The notes under the pieces were generated by a model that did no database searches, was not told the DNA's origin, and saw only the letters and a program-made list of their open reading frames with translations. From Erythrobacter sp. SCSIO 43205 (GTDB lineage: Bacteria; Pseudomonadota; Alphaproteobacteria; Sphingomonadales; Sphingomonadaceae), in NCBI RefSeq assembly GCF_019904235.1, contig NZ_CP063202.1, positions 1,240,001-1,304,000 of the forward strand: 64,000 nt of DNA, written 5' to 3'. A program made the translations under genes and the position numbers. Positions 26,343 to 36,385 of this stretch are shown piece after piece (the stretch's first letter is position 1; each line of letters begins with the position of its first letter).

Positions 26343-27587
26343 ATGGCAAAAAAGCAAAAAGAAACAGAAGCATCGCAAGTCCGAGAAGCTGGGCAATCAG
26401 ACGGTAGCCAAGGCACAGAAGTATCCCGCCGCAGGCAGTCCCATCGTCTCAAACTGACCGGCTATGTTGCTCGGCGAAAGTCGCTTCCTGTGGGTATCAC
26501 ATGGGATACAGAGCTTCCCGGCTTCGGACTTCGCAAGCGCAAGTCAGGACATCTCACCTGGATCGTAAAGCACAGGCCGCGAGGCGTGCAGCGAATGGTG
26601 ACGCTGGGAAGCGCGGGAGTGGCGGCAGGTGCGCTGGGCGCTCCCGCCGCGCGCGCTGCCGCGCGCAGATTGCTCATCAAGGCGACGCTTGCCGATCTGC
26701 CTACTGCTCCGGAGAAGCATAAGGCTCCGCTCTTCGCAGACTTCGCCGAGGAATTCTGGCTCGACTATTCGCCGCATTGGAAGACTTCAACGCGCGATAC
26801 GTCGCGGGCTTACATCGACAAGCGGTTGATCCCACGGTTTGGGACGCTTTGTGTTGATGCGATTGAACGCGCTGACATCAACCGCTGGCGAGACAGCATG
26901 GTTGACGTGGGAGGAGCCTTTAATCGCAGCATCCCGGTCATGTCGGTTATGATGCAATATGCCGAAAAGCTCGGCTATCGCGAGAAGAACACCAACCCGT
27001 GTCGCGGCGTCTCTCGCTTCAAGCGGGACCTGCCGGAACGCTATCTGTCAGCCGATGAATATCGAAGGCTCGGCAAGGTGCTGGCAGAGCACAACGGAGC
27101 CAATGCGTTCGTGGTCCCAGCTTTGCTATTGCTGATCTATACCGGTGCACGGGTTTCAGAGATTGCGACCCTGCGCTGGCGCTTCGTCCAGATACCTCGC
27201 CTCGCATTGCCTGACAGCAAGACCGGCCCGAAGACGATCTACCTCAACCCGCAGGCAATTGATGTTCTCGATACTCTGCAACGGCGCGCAGAGGATCAGC
27301 TCGTGTTCCCGGCAACGTATCGCGAGAAGCCGATTAACCTGGGCCAGCATTGGGAGAAGATCAGGCGCAAGGCAGCCTTGCCCGATGTACGCCTGCACGA
27401 CCTACGTCACAGCTTCGCCTCAGTGGCCATCGCGAAAGGCATTCCGGTTGCGACCATTGGCAAGCTGCTCGGTCATGCGCTGCCCGAAACAACTGCACGA
27501 TATACGCACCTCGCGGACGAGGTGATTTCGGAAAGCGCCGACCGCATCTGTTCCAGCCTCGCACAATCGATGGGGATGACTGCATGA
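26343..27587 (+). CDS. Tyrosine recombinase 1 of a tandem pair
   Basis: The 414-residue integrase has a basic, low-complexity start, an arm/SAM-like region and a full catalytic domain: R270 (YTGARVSEI), H352 and R355 (HDLRH), the LLGHA histidine and Y387 (TARYTHL). It overlaps the next recombinase gene by 4 bases (ATGA), so the two are translated together. The candidate attL lies just upstream, so it probably drives integration of the nested island. Confidence 0.93.
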   Translation: MAKKQKETEASQVREAGQSDGSQGTEVSRRRQSHRLKLTGYVARRKSLPVGITWDTELPGFGLRKRKSGHLTWIVKHRPRGVQRMVTLGSAGVAAGALGAPAARAAARRLLIKATLADLPTAPEKHKAPLFADFAEEFWLDYSPHWKTSTRDTSRAYIDKRLIPRFGTLCVDAIERADINRWRDSMVDVGGAFNRSIPVMSVMMQYAEKLGYREKNTNPCRGVSRFKRDLPERYLSADEYRRLGKVLAEHNGANAFVVPALLLLIYTGARVSEIATLRWRFVQIPRLALPDSKTGPKTIYLNPQAIDVLDTLQRRAEDQLVFPATYREKPINLGQHWEKIRRKAALPDVRLHDLRHSFASVAIAKGIPVATIGKLLGHALPETTARYTHLADEVISESADRICSSLAQSMGMTA

Positions 27588-28747
27588 CCAGCTATGACCT
27601 CAAGCGTATCCTTGCCGAGGAGCTGGCGCGCATCGTACCGGGCGATGCTGGAAAGCGTCGTACGAAGTTTGACTACGTCCTTCCCGGTTTTGGCGAGCGT
27701 ATCCATCTGTCCGGCAGGAAGAGTTACGTCCTGCAGCGCACGATGGGCGGCAAGCAGCGGCTCATTACTATCGGCGATGCTGCTATTCTGACCGAGCGGA
27801 TCGCCAAGGATGTCGCACGTCGCCTCATTTTGAGGATCGAACTTGGCCAAAATCCGGCGGACAAGAAGCAACGCGCGAAGAAGACGCCGACCTACGCTTC
27901 CTTCCTTCGACACTATTGGGAGGTGGCGGCTCCGACCTGGAAGCCATCCACTCTTGAGATACATGACATCTACCGGCGAACGCACTTGGAAGATGCGTTC
28001 GCCGGGAAGTTCATTGACGAGATCAGCCACGCTGATGCCGTGCGCTGGCACGCAACGCTAACTCGATCGGCAGGACCTGGCGCGGCAAACCGCGCTATGG
28101 AAATCCTAAAGGCGATGTTCGGCAAAGCAGAAGCATGGGGCTATCTCCCCGAGCACTCCAATCCCTTTCGTGGCGTGAAGCGCAACAAAGGTCGAAAGAT
28201 CGAACGCTACCTGAGCCAAGCCGAAATGGCCCGTCTTGGAGAAGCGCTGTCACGCCATCGCGCTGCTAAACCGAACGAGGTTGCGGTCATTTCGCTTCTC
28301 GCTTTGACCGGATGTCGGCGCGGCGAAATCCTCAACCTCACGTGGGGCGAGGTTCAGGGCCGTAAGCTCAAACTGACCGACTCCAAGACTGGGCCACGTG
28401 TAGTATGGCTTGGCAAAGAGGCAAGAGCAGTGATTGATCGCTTGCCGCGCAGAAGGAGCCACGAGCGCGTCTTCCAGTTCGATGTGCTGCCCGTCTCTGC
28501 AATCGAATGGTTCTGGCGCATGCTGAGGGTAGAAGCGGGCATCGAGGATGTGAGATTACACGATCTGCGGCACAACTATGCAAGTCTTGCTGCTCGTTCG
28601 TCCGAGACGCTTCCGATGATTGGAAGTTTGCTTGGTCATAGTAACGTTAGAACCACTACCAGATACGCACATCTTGATGATGCTTACCTTCGAGAAACCG
28701 TTACGACGGTGGGAAGCGAGATAAGAAGTCAGCTATTCGAGCAGTAG
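27584..28747 (+). CDS. Tyrosine recombinase 2 of a tandem pair
   Basis: The 387-residue integrase is related to its upstream neighbour in layout but differs in sequence. Catalytic residues are R245 (GCRRGEI), H326 and R329 (HDLRH), LLGHS and Y361 (TTRYAHL). An overlapping pair of complete recombinases suggests they act together, as in other dual- or triple-recombinase elements. The ATG at 27584 overlaps the previous stop; a longer frame to 27350 is internal to recombinase 1. Confidence 0.93.
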   Translation: MTSYDLKRILAEELARIVPGDAGKRRTKFDYVLPGFGERIHLSGRKSYVLQRTMGGKQRLITIGDAAILTERIAKDVARRLILRIELGQNPADKKQRAKKTPTYASFLRHYWEVAAPTWKPSTLEIHDIYRRTHLEDAFAGKFIDEISHADAVRWHATLTRSAGPGAANRAMEILKAMFGKAEAWGYLPEHSNPFRGVKRNKGRKIERYLSQAEMARLGEALSRHRAAKPNEVAVISLLALTGCRRGEILNLTWGEVQGRKLKLTDSKTGPRVVWLGKEARAVIDRLPRRRSHERVFQFDVLPVSAIEWFWRMLRVEAGIEDVRLHDLRHNYASLAARSSETLPMIGSLLGHSNVRTTTRYAHLDDAYLRETVTTVGSEIRSQLFEQ

Positions 28748-29096
28748 CTCTAGAAGCAGACATTCAGCAAACGACCCACTTTCGGATATTGCTCTCAAGT
28801 GTGCTTGCAGGGTCGATCTGGACGCGTTTTCGAGTAATTGCTGATGCGCGGGCATATGCTAAAATCGAGATTTGACGGTGAACCGATTTGGAAGCCCTTC
28901 GAACAAGTTCATTCTATCTGTGGATAATTGCCAAATACTCTCGGCGGCCATACTTCGGAATTTGGCTCTCTAACCCCAGAAATGCGGCGTTCTTTGGCAT
29001 TTAAACATCGGATTGATGTTCTTTTTTGCCTCACTTGATTTGCGTCCGTTCTGTAATTTACCTCTTCAAATGTAATGGGGGGAGGGTTCCCAAAGT
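28748..29096. other. Intergenic region after the recombinases
   Basis: This 349-base gap starts with AGCAGACATTCAGCAAACGACCC (28755 onward), an inverted relative of the GAATGTCTGCT motif at 12942. The remainder is AT-richer than its surroundings and presumably contains the promoter of the exported-protein operon; I see no gene. Confidence 0.5.
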
Positions 29097-29711
29097 ATGC
29101 TAAGAAATTCGCTTTTCGCGAGTGCTTCGCTCGCCGCTCTTGCTTGCGCTTCACCGGCTCATGCACAATCGAGCACTGAAGATTATACTTATGATGTTCT
29201 TGGACGTATCGTGAAGGTTGTAACTTCGGGAGGTCAAAGCGACAGTGAGACCCAGTCCATCTGCTACGATGAGGCGGATAACCGAACTCAATATGTGGCC
29301 AACGAAAGCGCTGGAGCGACTGAGTGCACTAGTGGCACGTCTCCTCCTCCGCCGCCTCCACCTCCACCACCGCCTCCACCACCTCCACCTCCGCCGCCTT
29401 CCAACAATCCGCCAAATACGAATCCGGACAGTGCTTCTGGCTCGTGCTCTTCCTTTGCGACCGTCAATCTGACCGCAAATGATAGTGATCCGGAAGGTGA
29501 CTATCCGCTCACGCTGACCGACGTAACGCGCAACAGCGGGGCTTCGAATGCGAACATTACCTCCGGTTCATCTGTACAGGTGGCTTTTGCATCGGTGACC
29601 GGCACGAGCTCTTTCACTTACACCGTGCAGGATTCACAAGGCGCTGCTTCGACCGGGTCACTTGTAGTCGATGTCACGAATTGCGGTGGTGGCGGCGGTC
29701 CGCTGCAATGA
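29097..29711 (+). CDS. Exported protein: one YD repeat, 19-proline linker, Ig/cadherin-like domain
   Basis: The 204-residue protein has a Sec signal peptide (cleavage near SPAHAQ), then a single RHS-type YD repeat (YTYDVLGRIVKVV). A run of 19 prolines encoded at 29343-29399 and a beta-rich domain follow; the DPEGDYPLTLTDV and SFTYTVQDSQGAAS segments resemble cadherin-like tandem domains. It looks like a fragment of a larger RHS-like surface protein joined to a spacer and an adhesion-type domain. It overlaps the next gene by 4 bases and is probably co-transcribed with the RHS gene. Confidence 0.75.
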   Translation: MLRNSLFASASLAALACASPAHAQSSTEDYTYDVLGRIVKVVTSGGQSDSETQSICYDEADNRTQYVANESAGATECTSGTSPPPPPPPPPPPPPPPPPPPSNNPPNTNPDSASGSCSSFATVNLTANDSDPEGDYPLTLTDVTRNSGASNANITSGSSVQVAFASVTGTSSFTYTVQDSQGAASTGSLVVDVTNCGGGGGPLQ

Positions 29712-30148
29712 TGTTTCACGATCGGAGAAAAAACTTGGTCAATTCGGACGTAAAATGGCCGGTCGGACTGGCCGGGATGGCACTGATTGGCGTTGCTTTT
29801 GCCAGCTCAGGCTTCGATCCCGCTATGGCGCAAACTGCGCCGGGACAATCTGGCAGTGCGCCCATCTGCATGAAGCGTACTATTGAAAGTGGCGCGACCC
29901 TTTATGTTCTTTTGCCAGGGTCAGATCGCAAGGCAATGCGGGATAAAGGCTTTAGATTAACGCGGTGCAGAGAAGCCTTTGGCTCTCGTGCAGCTCGCCA
30001 TGCTTGGCGCGATGAGATTTGTGAACTTGCTTCGCTGCCGCTTGATGGCGTCCAACAAGCGTATTCTGATCGTTGGGGTGTGCGTCCGCAGACATTGTGC
30101 GGGATGGCTGAGGCAGCCACCGAGCGCTGGCAAAGGAAGCGCGGGTGA
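29708..30148 (+). CDS. Small exported cysteine-containing protein
   Basis: The 146-residue protein has a hydrophobic segment (VGLAGMALIGVAFASSG) ending near AMAQ, consistent with a signal peptide. The mature part has four cysteines (PICMKR, LTRCREAF, DEICELA, QTLCGMAE), which could form two disulfides in the periplasm. No family is recognised. The ATG at 29708 overlaps the previous stop (ATGA); an in-frame start at 29681 is less likely. Being between two YD-repeat proteins, it may act in their folding or export (inference). Confidence 0.65.
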   Translation: MMFHDRRKNLVNSDVKWPVGLAGMALIGVAFASSGFDPAMAQTAPGQSGSAPICMKRTIESGATLYVLLPGSDRKAMRDKGFRLTRCREAFGSRAARHAWRDEICELASLPLDGVQQAYSDRWGVRPQTLCGMAEAATERWQRKRG

Positions 30149-30244
30149 GCGCGCTTAAGCACTATTGAGGTGCCTAAAAACTGGCACAGGCGATCGCGAG
30201 CGATATGCGATCAGCAGAACTTACGCATCGGGGGAGTAAAGTTG

Positions 30245-33200
30245 ATGCGATGGAATTTAAGCCGTTTGGTCACCGCAGTCTTCATGATGATCGCAGCTAT
30301 TGGCACGACTGCTTGGGTAACGCCCGTCGCCGCTCAGCAAATCAATCCCCTCGAAATTGAACCAGACCCCAATGGTGTTGACCTTCTTACCGGTCAGACG
30401 CGGAGCAGGCTCCCTGCGCTCACCGTGCCAGGTGCAGGGCGACTTCAATTCAATCGAATGAATGACTTGCTGCCGTTTCTGGATGGGACGTTCTCTCAGG
30501 GCGCAATGACTGTTGAGGGCAACGTCAGTGTCAACGGTGGCGGGGTGACATCCTCCTCAATGAGATGCCTCGACGGAGAATGCACATCGCAGCAACCAAA
30601 AGGGCTTGATGGATCGCTGCTCTTTGTTGGGCTCGGGTCGCGCACGTTCGATTTCTGGCATGGAGGTTCAGCTACGCGGGTTGCCTTCGATCAAGAAATG
30701 GCATGGATCGACAATCCCAGTGAATTGAAGGTTTTGTACTATGCGTCATCGGTCAGCTATGCCGATGGCGAAGTTCACACCTTCACTTATGAAACCTACA
30801 ATGTGAATTATGGTTCGTTTGTGCTGCGATACCATCGGCCAACCAAGGTATCGAGCAACAACGGTTATGAGCTGCGCTTCACTTACCAATCGAACACCGG
30901 AAACACGAGCACGTGGCGTCAGCTTGCAAGCGCAGGAATCTACAAGGGCACAGCATCATCAACGCCGCTTGCTCAGTACACATACAGTGGAACCACTGTC
31001 ACCGATATTGATGGCCGCGAATGGGATTGTGGAAGCTGCAGTTTCTCACTTGATGCGCCAGCGCTGGTCAATGCCACATCTCTCACACTCCCCGGCGAGA
31101 GCACCGCTCACTACACAGCGACGGCAGCGTCCGGCGGTTCCGCATACCAACAACCTGTGGGCCAAGTCACGAATGACGGTGTGACGTGGGATTATAGCTA
31201 TCAGAACCTCTCATATTCGCACTATTCCATGTCGCCACGGTTCGACAGTGTGACTATCACCGCACCTGATGGGAGCACTAGGACAGCTTACAACAGTAAT
31301 CCTCCGGCTAATTCGGATGAATCGCCGCAAATCACGAGGGTCACGAACTCACAAGGGCAGCACACGGATTACAACCATGACACCGCCGGTCGCCTGCGCT
31401 CAATCACTTATCCTGAGGGCAATAAGGTCAGGGTGACCTATGACGGGCTTGGTAACATCACAGAGCGCCGAATGGTCGCTAAGCCGGGTTCAGGTGAGGC
31501 AGACATCGTTGAGACCGCCTATTATGCGAGCAGTACTGGTTTCTGGCCCTGCATTGGCGTTCTCTGTTTCCGCCCTGATTACACCATCGACGCCAAGGGC
31601 AACCAGACCGATTACACTTGGGAACTGCATGGCGGGTTGGCCACCCAGCTTGAGCCAGCCGACGAAAACGGCATTCGCCGCAAAACGATCAATTCCTATA
31701 CGCAAAGCGCGAGTGGGATTTGGAGGCTCACCAAAACCGAAGTCTGCGAAGCCGATGCGGCAGGCAATGAGCTCACTTGCGGCACCGCCGATTCCTTCGT
31801 CCAAGAGTTCACCTATTGGGAAGACACATCGCTTCACGCGACTGTCAGCGTTACCGACGGCCTTGGGCAAGGACCACTAACGACGGTCTACGACTACGAT
31901 GATGCAGGTCGCCAAACTGTCGTCGATGGTCCTCTCCCCGGCAGCGATGATGCCACCTATGCACGCTATGACGATGTGGGACGCAAAGAGTGGGAGATCG
32001 GTCCGAAAGGCGAAGATGGCTTCCGTCCTGCGACTTACACCGAGTATCGTACAGCCGATGATCAGGTTGAGCGAGTTAAGACCGGCTATGTCGCAGGCTC
32101 CACCACCGAGGACCCAAATCAAACGATCAGCTTTATCGGCGTCATCACCGACACTCTCACCGACTACAACGCGCGGCGTCTGGTGACCCAAACCACCGTG
32201 TCAGATGCAAGCGGTACGCCCTATTCGATCACGCAGGTAAGCTATGATGGCCTGAACCGTCAGGAATGCTCAGCGGTGCGCATGAACTTGGCGAGCACGC
32301 CTGCCGATGCTTGTACGCTTGGGACACCAGGTGCGAGCGGTGAGCAAGACCGCATCACCCGCCAGCATTACGACACCGAAGGCCGCGTTGAGCGTATCGA
32401 GCAAGCGCTCGGCACCAATCTAGTGCGCGACTACGCGACCTTCACCTTCACCCCCAACGGCCAGATGGCCAGCATGACCGACGCGCGCGGGTACAAGGCG
32501 AGCATGATGTATGACGGCTTTGATCGTCAGACCCATTGGTACTTCCCCGATCCCGTCACCACCGGCGCAATCAACCCCAATGATTATGAGCTCTATGGCT
32601 ACGATGCCAACGGCAACCGCACGAGCTTGCGCAAGCGCGATGGTTCTGTGCTCACATACGAGTACGACAATCTGAACCGGATGACGCGCAAGACCGTGCC
32701 CATGCGCGCAGGTCTCGACCCCATCCACACCCGCGATGTCTTCTACGAATACGACCTGCGGGATCTCCAGCTTCACGCTCGATTTGACAGCGACACAGGC
32801 GTTGGCACCACTTCCGTCTATGACCGCTATGGCCGCATGACCTCGGTCACCGACAACACTTCGGGCACCAGCCGAGCGATCCAGTCGCAGTATCTGGTCG
32901 ATGGGCAGCGTTGGGAGATCAAGCACCCCGACAATCAGGCCTTCCGCTCGTACTACCACCCCGGCGGTCAGTTCAATCATATGACCGCGCCACAAGGCGA
33001 GCTCTTCGTTGACTACCAATACACCCATCGCGGCGAGCTGGAGGAGATTTGGCGCGGCGGAGGCAATACGCCTTATCAGAAATGGAGCTTCGATCCCATC
33101 GGCCGGATGAGCTCGACGAGCATTTACGCTCAAACGCCAGCCCATAATGTCACCTGGAGCTACACCCGCAATCCGGCCTCGCAAATCCGTACCAAGACGC

Positions 33201-34585
33201 AGAGCAATGACAGCTACACCTGGGGCGACTTTGTTCCGCTCGATCGCTCTTATGTGACCAACGGCCTCAACCAATACACCAGCGTTTCGGGCGAAACCTA
33301 TTGCTATGACAAGAACGGCAATCTCACAGCCGATGGTCAGTTTGTCTATCTCTATGACGTAGAGAACCGCTTGGTCGAGATGCGCGCTGCGCCCGGGACC
33401 ATCAACTGCACCAACCTTTCCTATGCAGGAGAGCTCAAGGCGCAGCTCAGATACGACCCGCTGGGACGCTTGTACAGCATCGAGAACTTCATCAATGGCG
33501 TGGCCCAAGGGCCGATCACCATGCTCTATGACGGCGATGCTCTGATCGCGGAGTACAATGCGAGCGGCGCGATGCTAAAGCGTTATGTCCATGGCCCGCT
33601 GCAAGGCGTGGACGATCCGATTGCGGAATACACAGGCGCAGGCGTAGCGCCCGCTGACCGCACCAATCTCTACACCGACGCGCGTGGCAGCATTGTGCTG
33701 AGAGCTGGCGCGACAGGCGCGACGCCTGAGATCAACAGCTATGACGAGTATGGACAGCCTGCGACCACCAATGAAGGGCGGTTCCAATATACTGGGCAAG
33801 CGTGGCTGCCAGAGCTGGGAATGTACTACTACAAAGCCCGCATCTACTCGCCAAGGCTCGGGCGGTTTATGCAGACCGATCCGATTGGCTATGAGGACCA
33901 GTATAACCTCTACGCTTATGTCGGGAATGATCCGATTAATGCGACCGATCCGACTGGGATGTCGTCGTGCCACAGTGTGCAAGCATGTGACGGGTTTGAG
34001 ACCGTTGAGGGCTACACAGCGGACGCCGCCCAATCATATTATTCACCAGATGCTGCAGCAGCGCTGGGTATGGGAAGTGGTGGAGCGAGTGCTGACTCAG
34101 ATGCGAGCGGCATCGGATCGACGGCTAGTCAATCGCGTGCACCAGCTGCTAGCGGTTCTACAAGAGGTCAAGCCGGCCAACGTGGTGGAGTCGCAGAAGC
34201 CTGGGCAAGCATAAACCCCACAGTAAGATCAGCTCTTACAATTGAGCAAATCCTGGAAGCCATGCTGCCAAAGGAAAGAGTAAAACTGTATAGGGTTTGG
34301 GGTGGGCCGGCCAAGATGAAGGGCTACTTCTGGACCTCGGCTCCCCCGCAAACCTATCCGAATGAGAGAGAAATGCGTCAAGCACTTGCGCTTCCCCGAA
34401 GATGGAACTCAGCGACATTTGTCACATCAGCGTGGGTCGCAAAAAGCAATATTGCCGTGCAGCGGATCGCAGCGCCGCAGGAGGTCGATGGAAGGACCTA
34501 TTCTGGAGGTGCCTTTGAATTTATTCTCGCAAACCCAGCAAGAGTTCAAATTATCTCAACACAGCGATTGCGATTTGGAAGGTAA
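30245..34585 (+). CDS. Exported RHS-repeat protein with polymorphic-toxin-like C-terminus
   Basis: The 1446-residue protein has a Sec signal peptide (cleavage near VAAQ), many YD/RHS repeats (for example [21 protein letters not shown]) and the RHS-associated core ending in PTG at about residue 1238. The core's [13 protein letters not shown] motif is intact. After the core, about 208 residues of different composition follow, with [23 protein letters not shown] and YSGGAFEF segments that resemble ADP-ribosyltransferase/TNT-like toxins. That assignment is tentative. The ATG at 30245 precedes the signal peptide with GGGGGAG upstream. Confidence 0.85.
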   Translation: MRWNLSRLVTAVFMMIAAIGTTAWVTPVAAQQINPLEIEPDPNGVDLLTGQTRSRLPALTVPGAGRLQFNRMNDLLPFLDGTFSQGAMTVEGNVSVNGGGVTSSSMRCLDGECTSQQPKGLDGSLLFVGLGSRTFDFWHGGSATRVAFDQEMAWIDNPSELKVLYYASSVSYADGEVHTFTYETYNVNYGSFVLRYHRPTKVSSNNGYELRFTYQSNTGNTSTWRQLASAGIYKGTASSTPLAQYTYSGTTVTDIDGREWDCGSCSFSLDAPALVNATSLTLPGESTAHYTATAASGGSAYQQPVGQVTNDGVTWDYSYQNLSYSHYSMSPRFDSVTITAPDGSTRTAYNSNPPANSDESPQITRVTNSQGQHTDYNHDTAGRLRSITYPEGNKVRVTYDGLGNITERRMVAKPGSGEADIVETAYYASSTGFWPCIGVLCFRPDYTIDAKGNQTDYTWELHGGLATQLEPADENGIRRKTINSYTQSASGIWRLTKTEVCEADAAGNELTCGTADSFVQEFTYWEDTSLHATVSVTDGLGQGPLTTVYDYDDAGRQTVVDGPLPGSDDATYARYDDVGRKEWEIGPKGEDGFRPATYTEYRTADDQVERVKTGYVAGSTTEDPNQTISFIGVITDTLTDYNARRLVTQTTVSDASGTPYSITQVSYDGLNRQECSAVRMNLASTPADACTLGTPGASGEQDRITRQHYDTEGRVERIEQALGTNLVRDYATFTFTPNGQMASMTDARGYKASMMYDGFDRQTHWYFPDPVTTGAINPNDYELYGYDANGNRTSLRKRDGSVLTYEYDNLNRMTRKTVPMRAGLDPIHTRDVFYEYDLRDLQLHARFDSDTGVGTTSVYDRYGRMTSVTDNTSGTSRAIQSQYLVDGQRWEIKHPDNQAFRSYYHPGGQFNHMTAPQGELFVDYQYTHRGELEEIWRGGGNTPYQKWSFDPIGRMSSTSIYAQTPAHNVTWSYTRNPASQIRTKTQSNDSYTWGDFVPLDRSYVTNGLNQYTSVSGETYCYDKNGNLTADGQFVYLYDVENRLVEMRAAPGTINCTNLSYAGELKAQLRYDPLGRLYSIENFINGVAQGPITMLYDGDALIAEYNASGAMLKRYVHGPLQGVDDPIAEYTGAGVAPADRTNLYTDARGSIVLRAGATGATPEINSYDEYGQPATTNEGRFQYTGQAWLPELGMYYYKARIYSPRLGRFMQTDPIGYEDQYNLYAYVGNDPINATDPTGMSSCHSVQACDGFETVEGYTADAAQSYYSPDAAAALGMGSGGASADSDASGIGSTASQSRAPAASGSTRGQAGQRGGVAEAWASINPTVRSALTIEQILEAMLPKERVKLYRVWGGPAKMKGYFWTSAPPQTYPNEREMRQALALPRRWNSATFVTSAWVAKSNIAVQRIAAPQEVDGRTYSGGAFEFILANPARVQIISTQRLRFGR

Positions 34586-34596
34586 GAGCGAAGCAT

Positions 34597-34968
34597 ATGC
34601 AGTTCGAAATAAAATTATGCAATTTTTACAATAGGGCCAAGCACCGTCAGACAATGCTGTCCACAAAAGCCAAGCTTTTTCCGGTAGTCACTGGCACCGA
34701 TAGGCTTTTATACACTATTGGCTTCTTGGATGTGTTGCTCATGTCGAAAAGTGGTGATCGACAGACACTATTCCTATATCCTGCAGGTGAAGGTGAACCG
34801 CCTCGTTTCTCGGTAGGTTCGGAATTTTTTGGTCGCGCTTATTTGTATAAGGGGCCTCAATCCCAGCTAGCGTTGCATATGGAATCGGATGGAAAAGTAA
34901 TGCTCAAAGATCTAGAGGCTGTTTCTGAATGCTATGCGAGAATTCGAACTTTGTCTCCGAGCCTATAA
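34597..34968 (+). CDS. Candidate immunity protein for the RHS toxin domain
   Basis: The 123-residue protein has no recognised domain. It starts 11 bases after the RHS stop codon, on the same strand, in AT-richer sequence than its surroundings. Small unknown genes in this position behind RHS toxins are usually immunity proteins, so the call rests on position and size alone. Segments such as DRLLYTIGFLDVLLMSKSGD suggest a compact alpha/beta protein. Confidence 0.5.
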   Translation: MQFEIKLCNFYNRAKHRQTMLSTKAKLFPVVTGTDRLLYTIGFLDVLLMSKSGDRQTLFLYPAGEGEPPRFSVGSEFFGRAYLYKGPQSQLALHMESDGKVMLKDLEAVSECYARIRTLSPSL

Positions 34969-35021
34969 CTTGGGATGCTCCGATTTACTCCGACAGCCAA
35001 TATTGAACGAAGTCAGCACTA

Positions 35022-35411
35022 TCATTCCCGCCTCAACGAGGCTCCTGAATAGGGATCATTGTCCGCAGGAGGCAGCTCGGGCCTTGGGGGCTCGCTCGCC
35101 ACACTCTCGGCTTGGTAGATCACTTGGGGCGAAGGCTCCTCCCCCTGCCACATCAGCGCAGACGCAATCACCGGCGCGCCCAGCACAACAAAGCACCCCA
35201 AGACCGCTCTTGCGCCCATGCGCACCGGCAGACGTCCACCCAGCGCCGCAAACCCCACCAGCGCCACTGCAATCACACACAGCGTCACCACCAGCGGCCC
35301 TTGCATAAGCTCGGCGATCCACCCCATTGCGTCTTGCAAAGGTGAGGAACCGCTAGGCTCAAACAGGCTTGGCTGCACAGCCAGCAGCTTCAACACCGCG
35401 CTCTCCATCAT
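35022..35411 (-). CDS. virB2: VirB2/TrbC-like pilin subunit
   Basis: The 129-residue protein has two hydrophobic helices (about 38-57 and 66-86) separated by a GGRLPVRMG loop, the pattern of TrbC/VirB2 pilins, preceded by the GWIAELMQGP segment. The proline- and acid-rich C-terminal tail is longer than usual. It is the last gene of the leftward VirB operon and overlaps virB11 by 4 bases; virB2 more often lies before virB3. The identification is moderately certain. Confidence 0.7.
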   Translation of the reverse strand: MMESAVLKLLAVQPSLFEPSGSSPLQDAMGWIAELMQGPLVVTLCVIAVALVGFAALGGRLPVRMGARAVLGCFVVLGAPVIASALMWQGEEPSPQVIYQAESVASEPPRPELPPADNDPYSGASLRRE

Positions 35412-36385
35412 GCGGCCGCCAACACTTGAGACACCCGCCGCTTTCCGCCGCGCCTCTCCAATTGGACAAACACATCAACGCTCTGGCGCACATAGTGCCG
35501 CACTTCTTCGCGGCTGAGCTTGGAGCCCGCTTGCAGCACCAACAAAGCAAGCTGCTCGATGGCTCTTGCAGGCGTGTCAGCATGGATAGTGGTCATGGAG
35601 CCGGGATGCCCGGTGTTGACCGCGCGAAGGAAGGTGAAGGCCTCCACCCCGCGCAGCTCTCCCAGGATGATCCGGTCAGGCCGCATACGAAGCGCCGCGA
35701 TCAGCAGGTCCTCCGCCGTAATCTGGGCTTCGCTGAGTTCCCCGCGCGCAGCGATGAGGCCCACAGCGTTTTCATGCGCCAGATGCAGTTCAGCCGTGTC
35801 CTCGATCAGCACCAGCCGCTCCTCAAGCGGTATCTCTGCAAGGAGCGAATTGAGGAAGGTGGTCTTACCCGTAGACGTTCCCCCTGCGACAAGCACATTG
35901 CGCCGCGCACGCACCGCCTCTCGCAAGGCAACGGCTGCCTCTGGGCCGACGAGGGAGTGGAAGGAGCGCTCTGCCTCGAGCTCACCATCATTCTTTGCTG
36001 CCTCGTCAAACGCACCCGCCTCCTCCCAATCGGCCAGCGCGAGATTGGCAGAGACATGCTTGCGGATAGCAAAGGCATACCCTTCGCGCGTGGCGGGCGG
36101 GGAGGCGATCTGGACACGCGATCCATCGGGCAAGGTCGCGGCAAGCAATGGCTGTGCGCGGCTTATCCCTTGCGAGGAATGGGCGGCAATCTGGCGCGCT
36201 AGGCGTTCGAGGAGCTTCAGATCGAGCGCGTCATTGCCAAGACGCTCAATACCGCCGCCAAGGCTCTCTACCCAAACTTCGCCCGGACGGTTGATCCAGA
36301 TGTCAGTGACATCGCTACGGTCCAGCACCGGGGCAAGCGGCGCAAGAAAGCTATCAAGATAGTAACCCGCCTCCGCCGTGGTCAT
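35408..36385 (-). CDS. virB11: VirB11 secretion ATPase
   Basis: The 325-residue hexameric traffic ATPase powers pilus assembly and substrate transfer from the cytoplasmic side of the inner membrane. Walker A is GGTSTGKTT (about residue 167), followed by LIEDTAEL, the Asp-box/Walker B RIILGELRG and the His box TGHPGSMTTIHAD. Overlaps virB10 by 4 bases and the VirB2-like gene by 4 bases. Confidence 0.95.
   Translation of the reverse strand: MTTAEAGYYLDSFLAPLAPVLDRSDVTDIWINRPGEVWVESLGGGIERLGNDALDLKLLERLARQIAAHSSQGISRAQPLLAATLPDGSRVQIASPPATREGYAFAIRKHVSANLALADWEEAGAFDEAAKNDGELEAERSFHSLVGPEAAVALREAVRARRNVLVAGGTSTGKTTFLNSLLAEIPLEERLVLIEDTAELHLAHENAVGLIAARGELSEAQITAEDLLIAALRMRPDRIILGELRGVEAFTFLRAVNTGHPGSMTTIHADTPARAIEQLALLVLQAGSKLSREEVRHYVRQSVDVFVQLERRGGKRRVSQVLAAA

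Noticed and set aside
29343..29399. Trinucleotide-like repeat as a possible CRISPR or satellite array
   Set aside because: It is a coding proline run in frame with an exported protein, with no spacer structure.
32420..33508. 362-codon open frame on the minus strand inside the RHS gene
   Set aside because: Hydrophobic-looking but a mirror of the repetitive RHS coding sequence; the RHS protein is clearly the real product.
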